From NCBI GenBank assembly GCA_030015575.1, contig CM057338.1:310375827-310439826 (forward strand): a DNA stretch of 64,000 bases. The letters are read 5' to 3'. The notes beneath the pieces are model-generated. The model was not told the origin of the DNA, did not search any database, and worked only from the letters and a program-made list of their open reading frames with translations. Both the position numbers and the translations under genes were made by a program. Each line of letters begins with the position of its first letter. Positions within the stretch are counted from its first letter, which is position 1. Shown piece by piece: positions 34,559-47,347 of the stretch. This DNA comes from Agapanthus africanus. Taxonomy: Eukaryota; Streptophyta; Magnoliopsida; Asparagales; Amaryllidaceae.

Positions 34559-34618
34559 GTGGTCGATGACCCACAGAAGCACGGCTTTCCTCTTTTCCGG
34601 AATCTATGTAGACGGTGT

Positions 34619-36951
34619 TGTCACGACCCAAAAAGTACGAAACATAACCGGCACTTAAACTACGAAACGTCTCGAGGCGTACATAATCTAAGTAAGCCAA
34701 AACCCAGAAATTCAAACCAAGTAAAGCAGAAGAGTGAAGGAAAAACCAATTTTAAAATAAGAAGTTTAACAACATAAGCCGAAATATGCATTTTTAAAAT
34801 CTCAAGTCTTTTCTGAAAATTTCGGCAGAGTTTCCTTTGTAAGAACTGACCCCAAACGGGTACAAACCTGATAAAGTATATATAATGAATAAAAGCATCC
34901 CCAAGCGGGAGCTAGCTCTTCGTCAATCGACTGACAAAACCACAAAATGCAATATAATATATAACGCCGAAAGGTGAGGATCAAACTCAGGATAAAAATC
35001 CAACATCATCAAGAAAACCAGAGGAAAACCATAATAATACAGCGCGCGACTCTAAGGTCGAAAGAATATACACTGGTCATCTATCTCTATCAAATATACA
35101 AGTCTAGTTGATGGGGTATTACTAGATACAACTGAAATAACAATTATACAATGGTGGTCCTGATGCAAAAGAATCCACCTACCAAAGCAATCACCCGGAA
35201 GGAACAGTGTGTCAGCAAAACCGCAACGAAACCTATACGGCAAAACCTGCAAGAAACTGTGGCACAACAGGGGTGAGTTGCTAACTCGTGAGTAGAAAAC
35301 ATCAACGAGTAGAAATCGCATGTATGACGCTATCTTAGGTCATAACGGGTAATATCCTCAAATAAATATCCTGGTCCATCTATGTATAAGTGTAATACTA
35401 CATGCTCATGTCAGTACCTCAGATAGCAACATATCAGATATATGATGTATGAATGCATGACGAATGGAAATAGAATGCATCATGAAATCAACAGAGAAAT
35501 CAGTGTCAAGCATCGACACAAAACATAAATCTCAGTATCTCAATATCTCAATCTCAAAATCTCAGTGTCTCAATCCAATATCTCAATATCTCAATATCTA
35601 GGGCTCCGTCAGTCCGGATCGGCCCATATCATCAATCACACGACCACGAACGGTATCCTCCGGATATCCGCCGCGCCAGGTAAAATCACCGGTCGGCAGT
35701 CTGCCCCTGCCGAGATCATCATCCTCCATGAAATCACTCTCGCCCCGGGTACCATACCGGGTCCACCATGTACCCAAGACGGTTCATACTACTCCTCAAA
35801 ACGGGTCTCGAAATCCAACAGCTATCATGAAAACTCATGGTGGACGACTCATACATCACGAGAAAACCGCAACTTGCATTTTAAAAAGAGAGAGAGAGAA
35901 CTTTATATATATTCTTGCGGTTTTCCCCCAAATCCTGAAATCTCATGAAAATCCGAAATCCAAAGTCAAGAGTAAGTAAACAGTGAACATCAGCATAAAT
36001 CTCCAAAATACTGCATGACCAATGAATATATGAATGCATCTGATATCATGCAATTAATGCAATAGTTAAACTAGCATATGAAAACTATAACATATCGCAA
36101 CTATCAACTAGCAAGCTATGTCAATGAAAAGTATTTTCTAAAGTGTACGTGACATGGCAATTACCAATGATGATATGTGTGAGCCGGCAAGCAGGTGTAC
36201 GTGGAACATACGTATCATCGGTAATGGTGCAGGTGTCTTGATAGCAGGGTTTCATGATAATTACAGATAACATATGTACAAGCATGCAATGCGATGAAAC
36301 ATCATGAATATACAGAAAGTGATCTAGTAACAGCAACCCGGAAAAAAATTCCTACCCAATATACAAGTCATATAGTTTTGTATTTAAAATACTCACGATT
36401 CTCCCCTTTTGAAAATGAGTATGACTCAAGCCCAGTCAAAAGGGTAAGGGAATGCACCTAAGTCCGAGTCGATTTATATATATATCTAGTAGTCGGTGAT
36501 CTCGCCTCAATAGTATTACGTACGATACAATAAATAATATGACATCCTCGAGTCAAGAGTGCGGATCTATCATCATAATTATATCTCGTACGGTAAATCC
36601 ATCGTACGGCATCCCAAATGAGGGTACGGGTCGAATATCGCATATAACACAACATCCATATGGTATCATCATCACATATCATGAACTATCACATATAACA
36701 CAACATCCATATGGTATCATCATCACATATCATGAACTGGGGGGGGTACTGATCTAAAATCTAGTACAAACTGATACCAATATCATCATACATATGTCCT
36801 CGTGTGAATAAAATCACATCACCCAACGATCCACTATAATATCCTGTTGCATCTCATATCATGACCCAAACACATATCACAACTCACGGCATCATGCCCG
36901 ATCATGTCGACTCGCCTCCAAATATTATATACCATCCTCAACATCTGTGTG

Positions 36952-37005
<54 letters not shown>

Positions 37006-38791
37006 CACCAAAACATCCACAAAAACCTATATATATATACATATGACGTATACACCCAAAACCAAATCCCGTGTGTATATATGTATGTGTACAACCTTAC
37101 TCTAGGGTTCACGATTAAGAAACCAACTAAATCCTTCCTTCAGTTCTCGCTAACACTAACCCATGATCTCCTAAAGCTTTTCTTGCTAAGTGTTCATATC
37201 TCTCAAAAACACATCTAAGTAAATCTATATCACATCATACCATTTTTTACGACACTGCGGGGGTGCTATACGCCATCCACCCGACTTCCCCCATAGATAT
37301 AAATCTACTCACCTTTTTCATCGCTTTCCGTTGCCGACGTCGCCATGCGCTTACTTGTCGTCTCAAAGTCCTCGTGAGGTACCTACATAGATAACACAAT
37401 CGTAATGCACATTAAAATCAAGTCGGAAACCAAAACGGCACACCAACACTTATAGGTTAGAACCTATAGACTACGCCTTTAAAACCACCAAACAACCCTC
37501 GATATCGTCGTACAAACGTCAAGTGATCGAGGTAAAACGCAATACTAAAATCCAAAATACGAAAAATATAACTCCGAATCAAAACAGAAACTCATGAAAA
37601 TGGTCCCAGATTTTACCCTAACTGAAATTAGCCAATTTTGCATACATGGAGGGTCTAGTTTACTAGAGATGGATGCATGAACCAAACACGAACCCCATTG
37701 CTCCAGGTCTGGCCACAAATTGTAGATAGAAGAAATATTTCTGTGGCCTGGGTAGAGGGTTAGGGCCTGGGATTTCAATGGTAGTCTCTTGGTCACCTGC
37801 ACACATCACTATACTTGCTAAATATTTTTCAGCTGTCCCGGATGATAGCAAATGTCAATATACCCTCACAGAATCCACAATTCTCTGATTTCGGGGTTTC
37901 TAAATTCATATTCCGGGGTTTAAGTATCAGGTTCAGTCCACTACATCATCACTGCAGGGGTTGTGTGGCCTCTACTAAGCTCAATTACACTTCACAACTT
38001 AAGAATCCCTCACACCCTCATCTTGGAAATTTCCAAACTCACATAACTACACAATATCGGTTCTAAACAAACATAGGTGCTAAAGTGAATGGAAAATTAA
38101 CCTAAGGATGAAGGAAATACCTCATTTGGCAACTCAAGAATTTTCTTGAGTTGCCCCAAGTCTTCAAAATCAGATTTTGCTTGGTCCAAAGTGTTTGTGA
38201 GAAGCTTGTGGATGTTTTTTGTGAAGAGCGAATAATGTTTTTGTTTGTTTTTCATGGTGTTTTGAGGGTTGTAGTGGAGGAGGGAGATGAGGAAGCAGCC
38301 ATGAGAGGAGGGAGAGGAGAGATGATGAAGATGATGAATGATTGCAATGGCCCTTGGTCAAAGTTAACCCCCCACCCACTCGCACTCTCTCTCATGCCCA
38401 TCCCTCAATATCTTATTCATTTCTTTTGTTTTCTTTTCTTTTTACAATAGGAAACCCAAAACAAATAACCATACACACAAGAATCATGTAGGAAAAATGT
38501 AACAAGTGTCAAAATGATAAGATGCATGTCATGTGCACAAAAACCGGATTAATGCAAAATTATCTATATTTAATCGCGATTAGCACTAAATAGTGTATAA
38601 ATAAATCATAAAAACTTATAATTTGCATGAATCACATAAAGCACCCTCATTTCAGTAATTTCCATATTTTTCCAAATTTTCCCCAATTTATCGGTATTTA
38701 ATTATACCGCCCTATTAAAATATTCAATATAATATTATTTAATTATAAAAAAATTCCCAAAAATAATATTTTATTTTTCTAAAATGTTATA
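34619..38791 (-). repeat. X2 3' LTR
   Basis: TGTCACGACCC at the left and ...AAATGTTATA at the right, 4,173 bp. Contains CTCAATATCTCAATATCTCA phrases (35540-35600), a tandem pair of ~51-bp CATATGGTATCATCATCACA units (36640-36740), a (TA)n run (36957-37003) and the conserved GCGGGGGTGCTATAC block (37257). A - strand purine tract (AAGAGGGGAAGAC) at 38792-38805 follows. Confidence 0.83.
36955..37003. repeat. (TA)n microsatellite
   Basis: About 24 TA units preceded by GTGTGTATG, inside the X2 3' LTR. The 5' LTR holds (TG)n(TA)n at the same place (42990-43027), so slippage has changed it since insertion. Confidence 0.92.
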
Positions 38792-39424
38792 GTCTTCCCC
38801 TCTTAAAGAAATTCAGTCCCCGAATTTAAATTTAAACCCCTCGAATACTAAAACATTTCAGTAAAAAGTCCAAGTCGTTGGGGCTCCGAAATCATCAATA
38901 CATAAAACGCATCATAGCGCAATGCATGCGCATGAACAATGAGCAGATAACACCAAGTCAAAACTCCGCCAAGCATCCTGCAATCATCGGAGTCATGGTG
39001 AAGATACAAATGTCAAATCCGATATGATAACCAATATGATATACATCAAAACTATACATGTAAACATCTGAAGGAAATGCATGCCAAACCTTTCATGTTG
39101 CTGTACGATGCGCGTATCGCGGCACAGTGGCGGACGCCTATTATAAGAAAATAACTATATATATACTTATCCTTTGTTTAATATGTACGTTCCGCTGTTT
39201 TGAAAACAATTTAGAAGGATTTCCTTGTTTTAAACGTTTCGGGTCATCTCAGACACGTAAGTAAATACTGAGACTATACGTCCTTTTTGAAAATCCCTTC
39301 GATATCTATCAATTCATGCAAAATATATCCACGTACTGTCCTCTGACTAGTCCTGCTCAGTACGAAAACAAATAGCAATTATCATAAAAACGTACCGCTC
39401 TATAAGAAATCAATCCCAATATGT
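38792..39424 (-). other. X2 3' internal segment
   Basis: Non-coding sequence next to the polypurine tract, with GGTCCCCGAATTTAAATTTAAAC-like phrases shared with X1 (16430). I see no gene. Confidence 0.5.
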
Positions 39425-40450
39425 GCATAATAATGCCGCGTGCGTCTTGTGCGCACGGAAATCAGAATCAATGAATGTGCCATACATGTGCACAGAAACA
39501 ACATCTAAGTGCAACGGGTGTGCACGAAACATTTGTCAAGGGCAACGGGTGTGCCTGACAGCAATATCAGGTGCATCTGATATGCATGAAGAATCTCGAT
39601 TTAGTGCATCTGGTGTGCACCAAAATCGCCTCAAGCGTCCAAACATGCGCAAGAATCCAAATCAAGTGCATCCATCATGCACGAAATCACGAAATCTAAT
39701 ATCAAGCACCGAACATGCGCAAAATCCAATCCAAGCGCGTCAGTCTGTGAAAAGTATCTAGTGCAGTAACATGCATGAAAACGAACATCAAGTGCAGACG
39801 CGCACAAAATATAAATCTGGTAACACTAATTCTCAAGACATATATCGGGTGCAACCAAGGTACGGAGTATATGTCCGATGTAACCAATGCAAAAAATACC
39901 TATATGGTGCAACAAATGCTCGAAATACGAATCCAGTGCATCCAGTGCACGAAATGCCAAATACAGTGTATCCAGTGCACGAAATACAATGTGGTGCAAC
40001 AATGCACAGCGTAAAAACCTAGTGCAACAACTGCACAGAATACAAATCAGGTACAAAAAGTGCGCGGAAATGCATCAATAACTCAAATGCATATAAAAAG
40101 CAACACCGAGTGTGCCAAGGTGTATAAAATCATAAACGCGTGTAACTGCGTGCACAAAACACGTATCCACGCACTGCAAGCACATATAAGCTATACCGAG
40201 TGCAAAAACTAAATCGAGTGCATACCACCTGCACAAAAATCAAATCAGCTGTATGCAATCCATGAAATCATAAATATGTGCAGCCAACGCTCAAAATCAA
40301 CATCAAGTGCAATAAAGACGCACAAATCATAAATCAACACGACGGTGTATAGAAACATATCTCAATTGCAATAACTATGCACAAGAACGTAAATACCCAG
40401 TAGGTGAAACCATGGTGCACAAAATCAAATATCATGAAACTCGGTCATCA
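39425..40450. repeat. Degenerate ~30-bp GTGCA...TGCACGAAA repeat array (X2)
   Basis: Roughly thirty diverged copies of a phrase like AAGTGCATCCGGTGTGCACG followed by AAAATC. Each contains a TGCA or GTGCAC palindrome. The X1 counterpart is at 55310-56160. Short open frames here are by-products of the periodicity. Confidence 0.78.
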
Positions 40451-41998
40451 AAACTCAATCATGCAATAAATCACTCAAAATACCAAAATCAAGTATGAAG
40501 GAATAGTCCCGCTCAAGCACATCCTTTCAGAATCTCTGGCCAACTGTCGTGGTCATTCATAACATGTCTCGTCGACGGTGCCGAACTCTGGCCTGCTGGG
40601 TGTGTGCAATATGACTGATCCTAGGTCCAAGTCTTCTCGTATAGTATTTCCAGAAAGGTCCTGTCAAGGTTTCTCCCCAATCTCGTTTCTGCCGAACTGC
40701 CTGAAAGTCATCATCTTTACTATATCCATTTCTTGTTCCGGAACGGCTGCATACTATCATGACTCCTCCTGTAAGATATACCCATAGTCAATGCCTCTGC
40801 TTGCGTATCACATCTCTGATGTTAGCGGAGTGGAACGTCCTCTCGTCACGATCTCGTACGAACCTCTTACTCCACTTTCCTCCAATGTCGACTGATTCGG
40901 ACTCGTCTCTTCGTGGCTGCATGGACAGTGCTCCAACGGCTACACTCGTATCTGGAGTCTCCCAAGCAATGTATCCCACCACATGATATCCGAATAATGT
41001 CGAACTTTTCGATCTATTCGTCAAGGCTCCATAATCCTCTAAGAGCTCAACATCTTGGGTATAGTTTAGTAGTATCGAATACATGCCACAGCACCTATGG
41101 GCCAACCATAGAAGGGCAAACCCAAGCCTCACTAATGGCACCGCAGAACTGCCGCAAACCCTAAGGTTCACCGGCGTTCCATGGTCATTATGTCGAGTTA
41201 GGGTTTCATTCTTCTAGAGGGTCCGTAGAATTACTTGCATTGTCTTCCGAACACTTTAAACTTGGAAAATGGGTTCCTGACATTCGATCGTCTATATCGA
41301 CTCTCAACCTATCAGCGTGAAGTCGTCTCTATCTGAAATCAATCAATCTGATGACCTCGCATCGGGGTAAGCGAACGAACCACATATCCTAGTCATTCAT
41401 CCTCGGGTGACTAGCGATCTTCTATCATATTTTTAAGTACAACACGTGCGGCATTAGCTCCAAACATCTGGGACGATATCTCCTTATTTGCAGCAACGAC
41501 TGGCTCATTCGTCCGTACGCTGAACAGTGCCTAAATCATCAAAATATGGTGCATTAACGGTCATCACATTCTGGCTGGCCTCTATTAGTGGCCCAATCCT
41601 CTGGTGTTGATCTGCACGCCCGAGTAATCTCGTAAAAGTGACCCATCAAACGCTCATGGCGCGAAAACATAATAAAATGACGCCTCTATGCAATCGTATG
41701 GCCCTGGAATCACGCCCTGGTCAGTCTTCGTCCGTGACGAGCTCGTGCTGACCGCAACTCTAGCCGTAGTTCTCTGTGCCCGTACAACCGTGGTAACAAA
41801 ACCATAAACTGGTACTGAAGGGGATAGATCATAGGAATGAATATAATACTGTGCAAAGAAATGTACATCCTAAGGTTTCTTAAGCGGAGTATCGTATCGT
41901 AAGTATGCCGTGGAACATAAACACGGTACGTCACTCTACTTGAGTCACCTACTCCATCAACCAAGGGTCATCCTACACTCAGGAGGTAAAACCTAATA
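40451..41998 (-). other. X2 5' internal segment (leader), no recognised genes
   Basis: Sequence between the repeat array and the primer site. It aligns loosely with X1 56160-57879. Within it, 41895-41970 is strongly conserved and can form a CCGTG...CACGG stem. A 127-codon open stretch (40788-41171, - strand) has no counterpart in X1, so I do not call it a gene. Confidence 0.5.
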
Positions 41999-42009
41999 CT
42001 CTGATACCA
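41999..42009 (-). other. X2 primer-binding site, tRNA-Met type
   Basis: TGGTATCAGAG on the - strand, 4 nt from the LTR edge, complementary to the 3' end of initiator tRNA-Met. Confidence 0.85.
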
Positions 42010-42013
42010 ACTT

Positions 42014-42993
42014 TGTCACGACCCGAAAAGTACGGAACATGACCGGCACTGAAACTACGAAACGTCTCGAGGTGTACGTAATCTAAGTAAGCTAAAACCC
42101 AGAAATCCAAACCAAGTAAAGCAGTACAGAGAAGGAAAAACCAATTTTAAAGTAAGAAGTTTAACAACATAAGCCGAAGTATGAATTTTTAAAATCTCAA
42201 GTCTTTTCTGAAAATTTCGGCAGAGTTTCCTTTGTAAAAACTGACCCCAAACGGGTACAAACCTGATAAAGCATATATAATGAATAAAGGCATCCCCAAG
42301 CGGGAGCTAGCTCTTCGTCAATCGACGGACAAAACCATACAATGCAATATAATATACAACGCCGAAAGGCGAGGATCAAACTCAGGATAAAAATCCAATA
42401 TTATCAAAAAAACCATAATAATACAACGCGCTACTCTAAGGTCGAAAGAATATACACTGGTCATCTATCTCTATCAAATATACACGTCTGGTTGATGGAG
42501 TTTTACTAGATACAACTGAAATAACAATTATACAATGGTGGTCCTGATGCAAAAGAACCCACCTACCAAAGCAATCACATTCTCGAGTCAAGAGTGCGGA
42601 TCTATCATCATAATTATATCTCGTACGGTAAATCCATCGTACGGCATCCCAAATCAGGGTACGGGTCGAATATCACATATAACACAACATACATATGGTA
42701 TCATTATCACATATCATGAACTATCATATATAACACACCATCCATGGTATCATCATCATATATCATGAACTGAGGGTACTGATCTAAAGTCTAGTACAAA
42801 CTGATACCAATATCATCATACATTTGTCCTCATGTGAATAAAATCACATCACCCAACGATCCACTATAATATCCTGTCGCATCTCATATCATGACCCAAA
42901 CACATATCACAACTCACGGCATCATGCCGGATCATGTCGACTCGTCTCCAAATATCATATACTATCCTCAACATCCGTGTATACGTGTATGTA

Positions 42994-43027
<34 letters not shown>

Positions 43028-44423
43028 ACCACCAAAACATCCATAAAAATCTATATATATATATACATATGACGTATACACCCAAAACCAAATCCCGTGT
43101 GTATATATGTATGTGTACAACCTTACTCTAGGGTTCACGACTAAGAAACCAACTAAATCCTTCCTTCAATTCTCGCTAACACTAACCCATGATCTCCTAA
43201 AACTTTTCTTGCTAAGTGTTCATATCTCTCAACAACACATCTAAGTAAATCTTTATCACATCATACCATTTCTTACGACATTGCGGGGGTGCCATACGCT
43301 ATCCACCTGACTTCCCCTATAGATATAAATCTACTCATCTTATTCTTCGCTTTCCGTTGCCGACGTCGCCACGCACTTACTTGTCATCTCGAAGTCCTCG
43401 TGAGGTACCTACATAGATAACATAATCATAATGCACATTAAAATCAAGTCGGAAACCAAAACGGCACACCAACGCTTATAGGTTAGAACTTATAGACTAC
43501 GCCTTCAAAACCACCAAACAACTCTTGATATCGTCGTACAAACGTCAAGTAATCGAGGTAAAACACAATACTAAAATCCAGAATCCAAAATACGAAAAAT
43601 ATAACTCCGAATCAAAACAACAACTCATGAAAATGGTCCCAGATTTTACCCTAACTGAAATTAGCCAATTTTGCATACATGGAGAGTCTAGTTTACTAGA
43701 GATGGGGGCATGAATCAAACACGAACCCCATTGCTCCAGGTCTGGCCGTAAATTGCGGTCAGAAAGAATATTTCTGTGGCCTGGGTAGAGGGTTAGGGGC
43801 TGGGATTTCAATGGTAGTCCTGCACACATCACTATGCTTGCTAAATATTTTTCAGGTGTCCCGGATGATAGCAGATGTCAATATACCCTTATAGAATCCA
43901 CAATTCTCCGATTTCGGGGTTTCTAAATTCATATTCTGGGGTTTAAGTCTCAGGTTCAGTGCACTATATCATCACTACAGGGGCTGTGTGGCCTCTACTA
44001 AGCTCAATTACACTTCACAACTCAAGAATCCCTCACACCCTCATCATGGAAATTTCCAAACTCGCAAAACTACACAATATCGGTTCTAAACAAACATAGG
44101 TGCTAAAGTGAATAGAAAACTAATCTAAGGATGAAGGAAATACCTCATTTGGCAAATCAAGAATTTTCTTCAGTTGTCCCAAGTCTTCAAAATCAGATTT
44201 TGCTTGGTCCAAAGTGTTTGTGAGAAGCTTGTGCATGTTTTTTATGAAGTGGGAATGATGTTTTGTGTGTTTTTCATGGTGTTTTTAGGGTTGTAGTGGA
44301 GGAGGGAGATGGGGCAGCAGCCATGAGAGGAGGGAGAGGAGAGATGATGAAGAAATGAATGATTGCAATGGCCCTTGGTCAAAGTTAACCCCTCACCCAC
44401 TCCCACTCTCTCTCATGCCCATC
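42014..44423 (-). repeat. X2 5' LTR, left portion
   Basis: Starts TGTCACGACCC, matching 34619 onward. Interrupted after 44423 by Y; the last five bases (CCATC) form one copy of the Y target duplication. Confidence 0.83.
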
Positions 44424-45881
44424 TGATTGATACGAAAAAGTTGTGTTTGTAGTTTAACCGCAATCAATAACGGTGTCGCACGTAGCTAGACCGAGATGAG
44501 TACGGGTCGTCCTCTGGGAAACGTGGAACCTTTTAATTTTACTTTAGATGTGTTGAGAAAGAGAGGAGGGATAAAGAATTTTATAGAAAGAATTCTAGAT
44601 CTACGTTAAACAAGAATGTAAAATATAGATCTAGATTATTTTAAAGATGTAATTAATATAATAAGAGGGCTTGTAGGGTTCGTTAGGATTTAGTAGTTAT
44701 GGACGATTAATTAAAAGTTACCCTTTTTATCCATTAATAGATTTAGAACTAGAACGACGGTGATGCGTATAGATTAGGGTTTCTGGAGGGAAAAAGAATC
44801 CCACTCTTAACCCTTATCTCGACACGGAACTCCGTTCATATCTAGCCTTTACCAAAACAATCATTAATCTAATCTCTAATCACGGTCGGAACTAGCAAAG
44901 AATTGCTAGCGTGCCCGATTAGGATGTTAATGATTCTTTTGATAAAGTTCCTAAACTTTATAGGACTTAAAAAGGGTTTAGGGATCTTCATCGTCCATTA
45001 GCCTACCCTAATCCTACGAACCCTAACAAGCGGAGAATTACTCGCGCATGTTGGGAGAAGAAGATGAAAAGAAAGAGAGGGAAAACATAATATAAAATGC
45101 AAAAAGAATTAAATAAAACAACTTCCTTTATTAATCAACTTGAACAATCTACACTTTGATTCCTTAGAAAATGATTACAAAGACTAGTTTGCTTCTCGAT
45201 CTCTTCCAAGGAGGTAGACGAACAGTTGATGATCAGCCTGGATGCGTGAGCCGTCTTGGACTTCGTGATCTCTTCGGCTTGATAAATTTTCCAAGAGGCT
45301 CTCGGTGCCTTTTTATAGTGCAAAGCCAGAATCTTATTGTTGGAAACTTGGTAAAATTCAGCAGTGATTGATCTCCCAAAATTTTAGCAAAAGATCTCTC
45401 TGTATTGCCGCGGATCCGCGGCCAACAGGGGGGTTTGGCCGTGGTTCCGCGGCCAATGGTGGAGATCTCTTGATCATTTTTCTTGGGCTTTGTTATTGTG
45501 ATATGTGGCAATCCTAGGCACCTTCAGAATTCAGAAATCTTCTCTAGGTTGCTCCCAGACTTGATCTCCAAGTTTTGCTTCTTAATTTGGCAAGTTTTCT
45601 TCAACAGCTTGATTTGTTTGATAAATGCTGTATAACAACTTGGAAAATTCTGCACAACAACTCAAATAAGATTTAGTAGACCTAGTTCTATTAGGATTAG
45701 GTCAATGAATTTGTTTGCATACATTTTCCTACCAAATGCTAATTAAAATATATTAACACATGGAAAATAATGTTTTTACACATAAACCCCCATATGTATG
45801 ATATATTATAATAAAGTCATTTTTTAATATGAAAATGGTAGGAAAAATGTAATACAAATGTGCAGTTTTATCAACTGAACA
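44424..45881 (-). repeat. Y 3' LTR
   Basis: TGATTGATACG...CAACTGAACA on the + strand. TATA-like CTATAAAAA on the - strand at 45310-45318. Carries the palindrome CCGCGGATCCGCGG at 45410-45423 and a second GGCCGTGGTTCCGCGGCC. Confidence 0.92.
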
Positions 45882-47347
45882 AATACCCCCAAACTTATTT
45901 TTGATCGTCCCGAGCAAACTAGTTTATTCAAGAGGAGAAAAAGAAAGGAGAAAACTAAGCACACTTTCGTAGGCAACACGATTGCACTGAGCACGTGCAA
46001 CAAGCCGTTAAACCTCTAGGTGTCCCTAGTAGGAGGAGTGTTGTTTTCTGAGGGTTTTCAGCGGATTGCACCCACAAAATCCTATAACAAAAGAGAGATG
46101 GTGAAATTTACATATAAAGATAAGAACCATAAAAGAAAGACTTTAAAAATAAGAGTTTCCAACTACACTAGCTTTTCAGTTGTCATGAGCCCTATCTTAA
46201 TAGTCATGAAAAAATGTTAGAAATCACATTATCCCTCAATAAAATATCGTCTTTATTCTTCATTCCTATTTTTCTTCCAAACATTGATCATAAAACCCCA
46301 CGTGTGTGTAAAGAACATCCCTACACTTGGGGAATTCAATTCAAGCTATCATACTCTTGTCCATCTACCTTAGTACTTTTTAATTTGATGAATATTAAGA
46401 TTCGCTCACACATTTTCATGCGACCGTTAATACTTCTTGGGGTACTAACAGACCGATTACTCGTGTGCTTGCTGATTAGGTGATAGTTTTTTCCTCGTCT
46501 TGCACCACCTAAGGCTTAGCAGTGACTCCCAGACCAGTTGGCCTTAGGGCACTAGGTGAAGAGGCACCCCCGCTATATTTTTTTATTGCTTCCTTGGCGA
46601 TACAAAAACAGTGTTCATTTTTCTTTTCACCATTTATATTTTCTTCATTTTTTTTCATTTCCTTCATATTTTGGCTTTTAGACAAGAGCATTTCAAGGTA
46701 TCCTCTACTATCCCGAGTTTCAAGACGTGTGTGAGTGCAAATAGTAGGGTATCAACATTCAAATGTTTGGCTTCCAGAATAGAAACTATTTTTCAGACTT
46801 ATTTTTATCCTCAGATTAGTGACTTCCTTCATCTTACTAACCCTTGGGACAACAGCTCATAACTACTTATTACTAGTTCGTTTAAGAAAACTTCTAATTT
46901 TCTTGGTTTTCTTAAACTATTCCTATCTTTTGGATGTAATTTTTCACTTTCTACTCTTTTGTTATAATTTTTTTTTTAAATTTTGAAAATGTTGTGCTTA
47001 TGCAAAATATGATGCAAATTGATGTATAAATAAGCACAAACCTCCCCCAAACTTGTTTTCAACAGTGTCCTCACTGTTGCTATCTGCTGGATCATAAAAA
47101 CCTGTAAGCTTGGAAGAACATTATTAATGGGGGCAAGAATATATGAAAGTGAAAAATGCTCCTCCAAACTTATTTTTGGCTCACAAATTTGAGGACAAAA
47201 GTTATGTTCAAGAGCCAAAAATATACCCCCCTCAAACATGAGTTAGACAATACGAAGCATTTTAAGAGGGGGCGGGTCTTTTGATCAAAATAAAGCTTTA
47301 CAAAGACCAAAAGTTAACACCAACCATTCAAAGATTTTATCAGTATA
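45882..47347 (-). other. Y 3' untranslated region with polypurine tract
   Basis: About 1.47 kb between the stop codon and the 3' LTR. AAGTTTGGGGGTATT on the - strand at 45882-45900 is the polypurine tract; similar CCTCCCCCAAACTTG phrases recur at 47041 and 47148-47170. No convincing gene. Confidence 0.65.

Noticed and set aside
36834-37218. Frames with poly-(Ile-Tyr)
   Set aside because: Translation of the (TA)n microsatellite.
40788-41171. 127-codon - strand frame in X2
   Set aside because: Not kept in X1 at the matching place and no recognisable motif.
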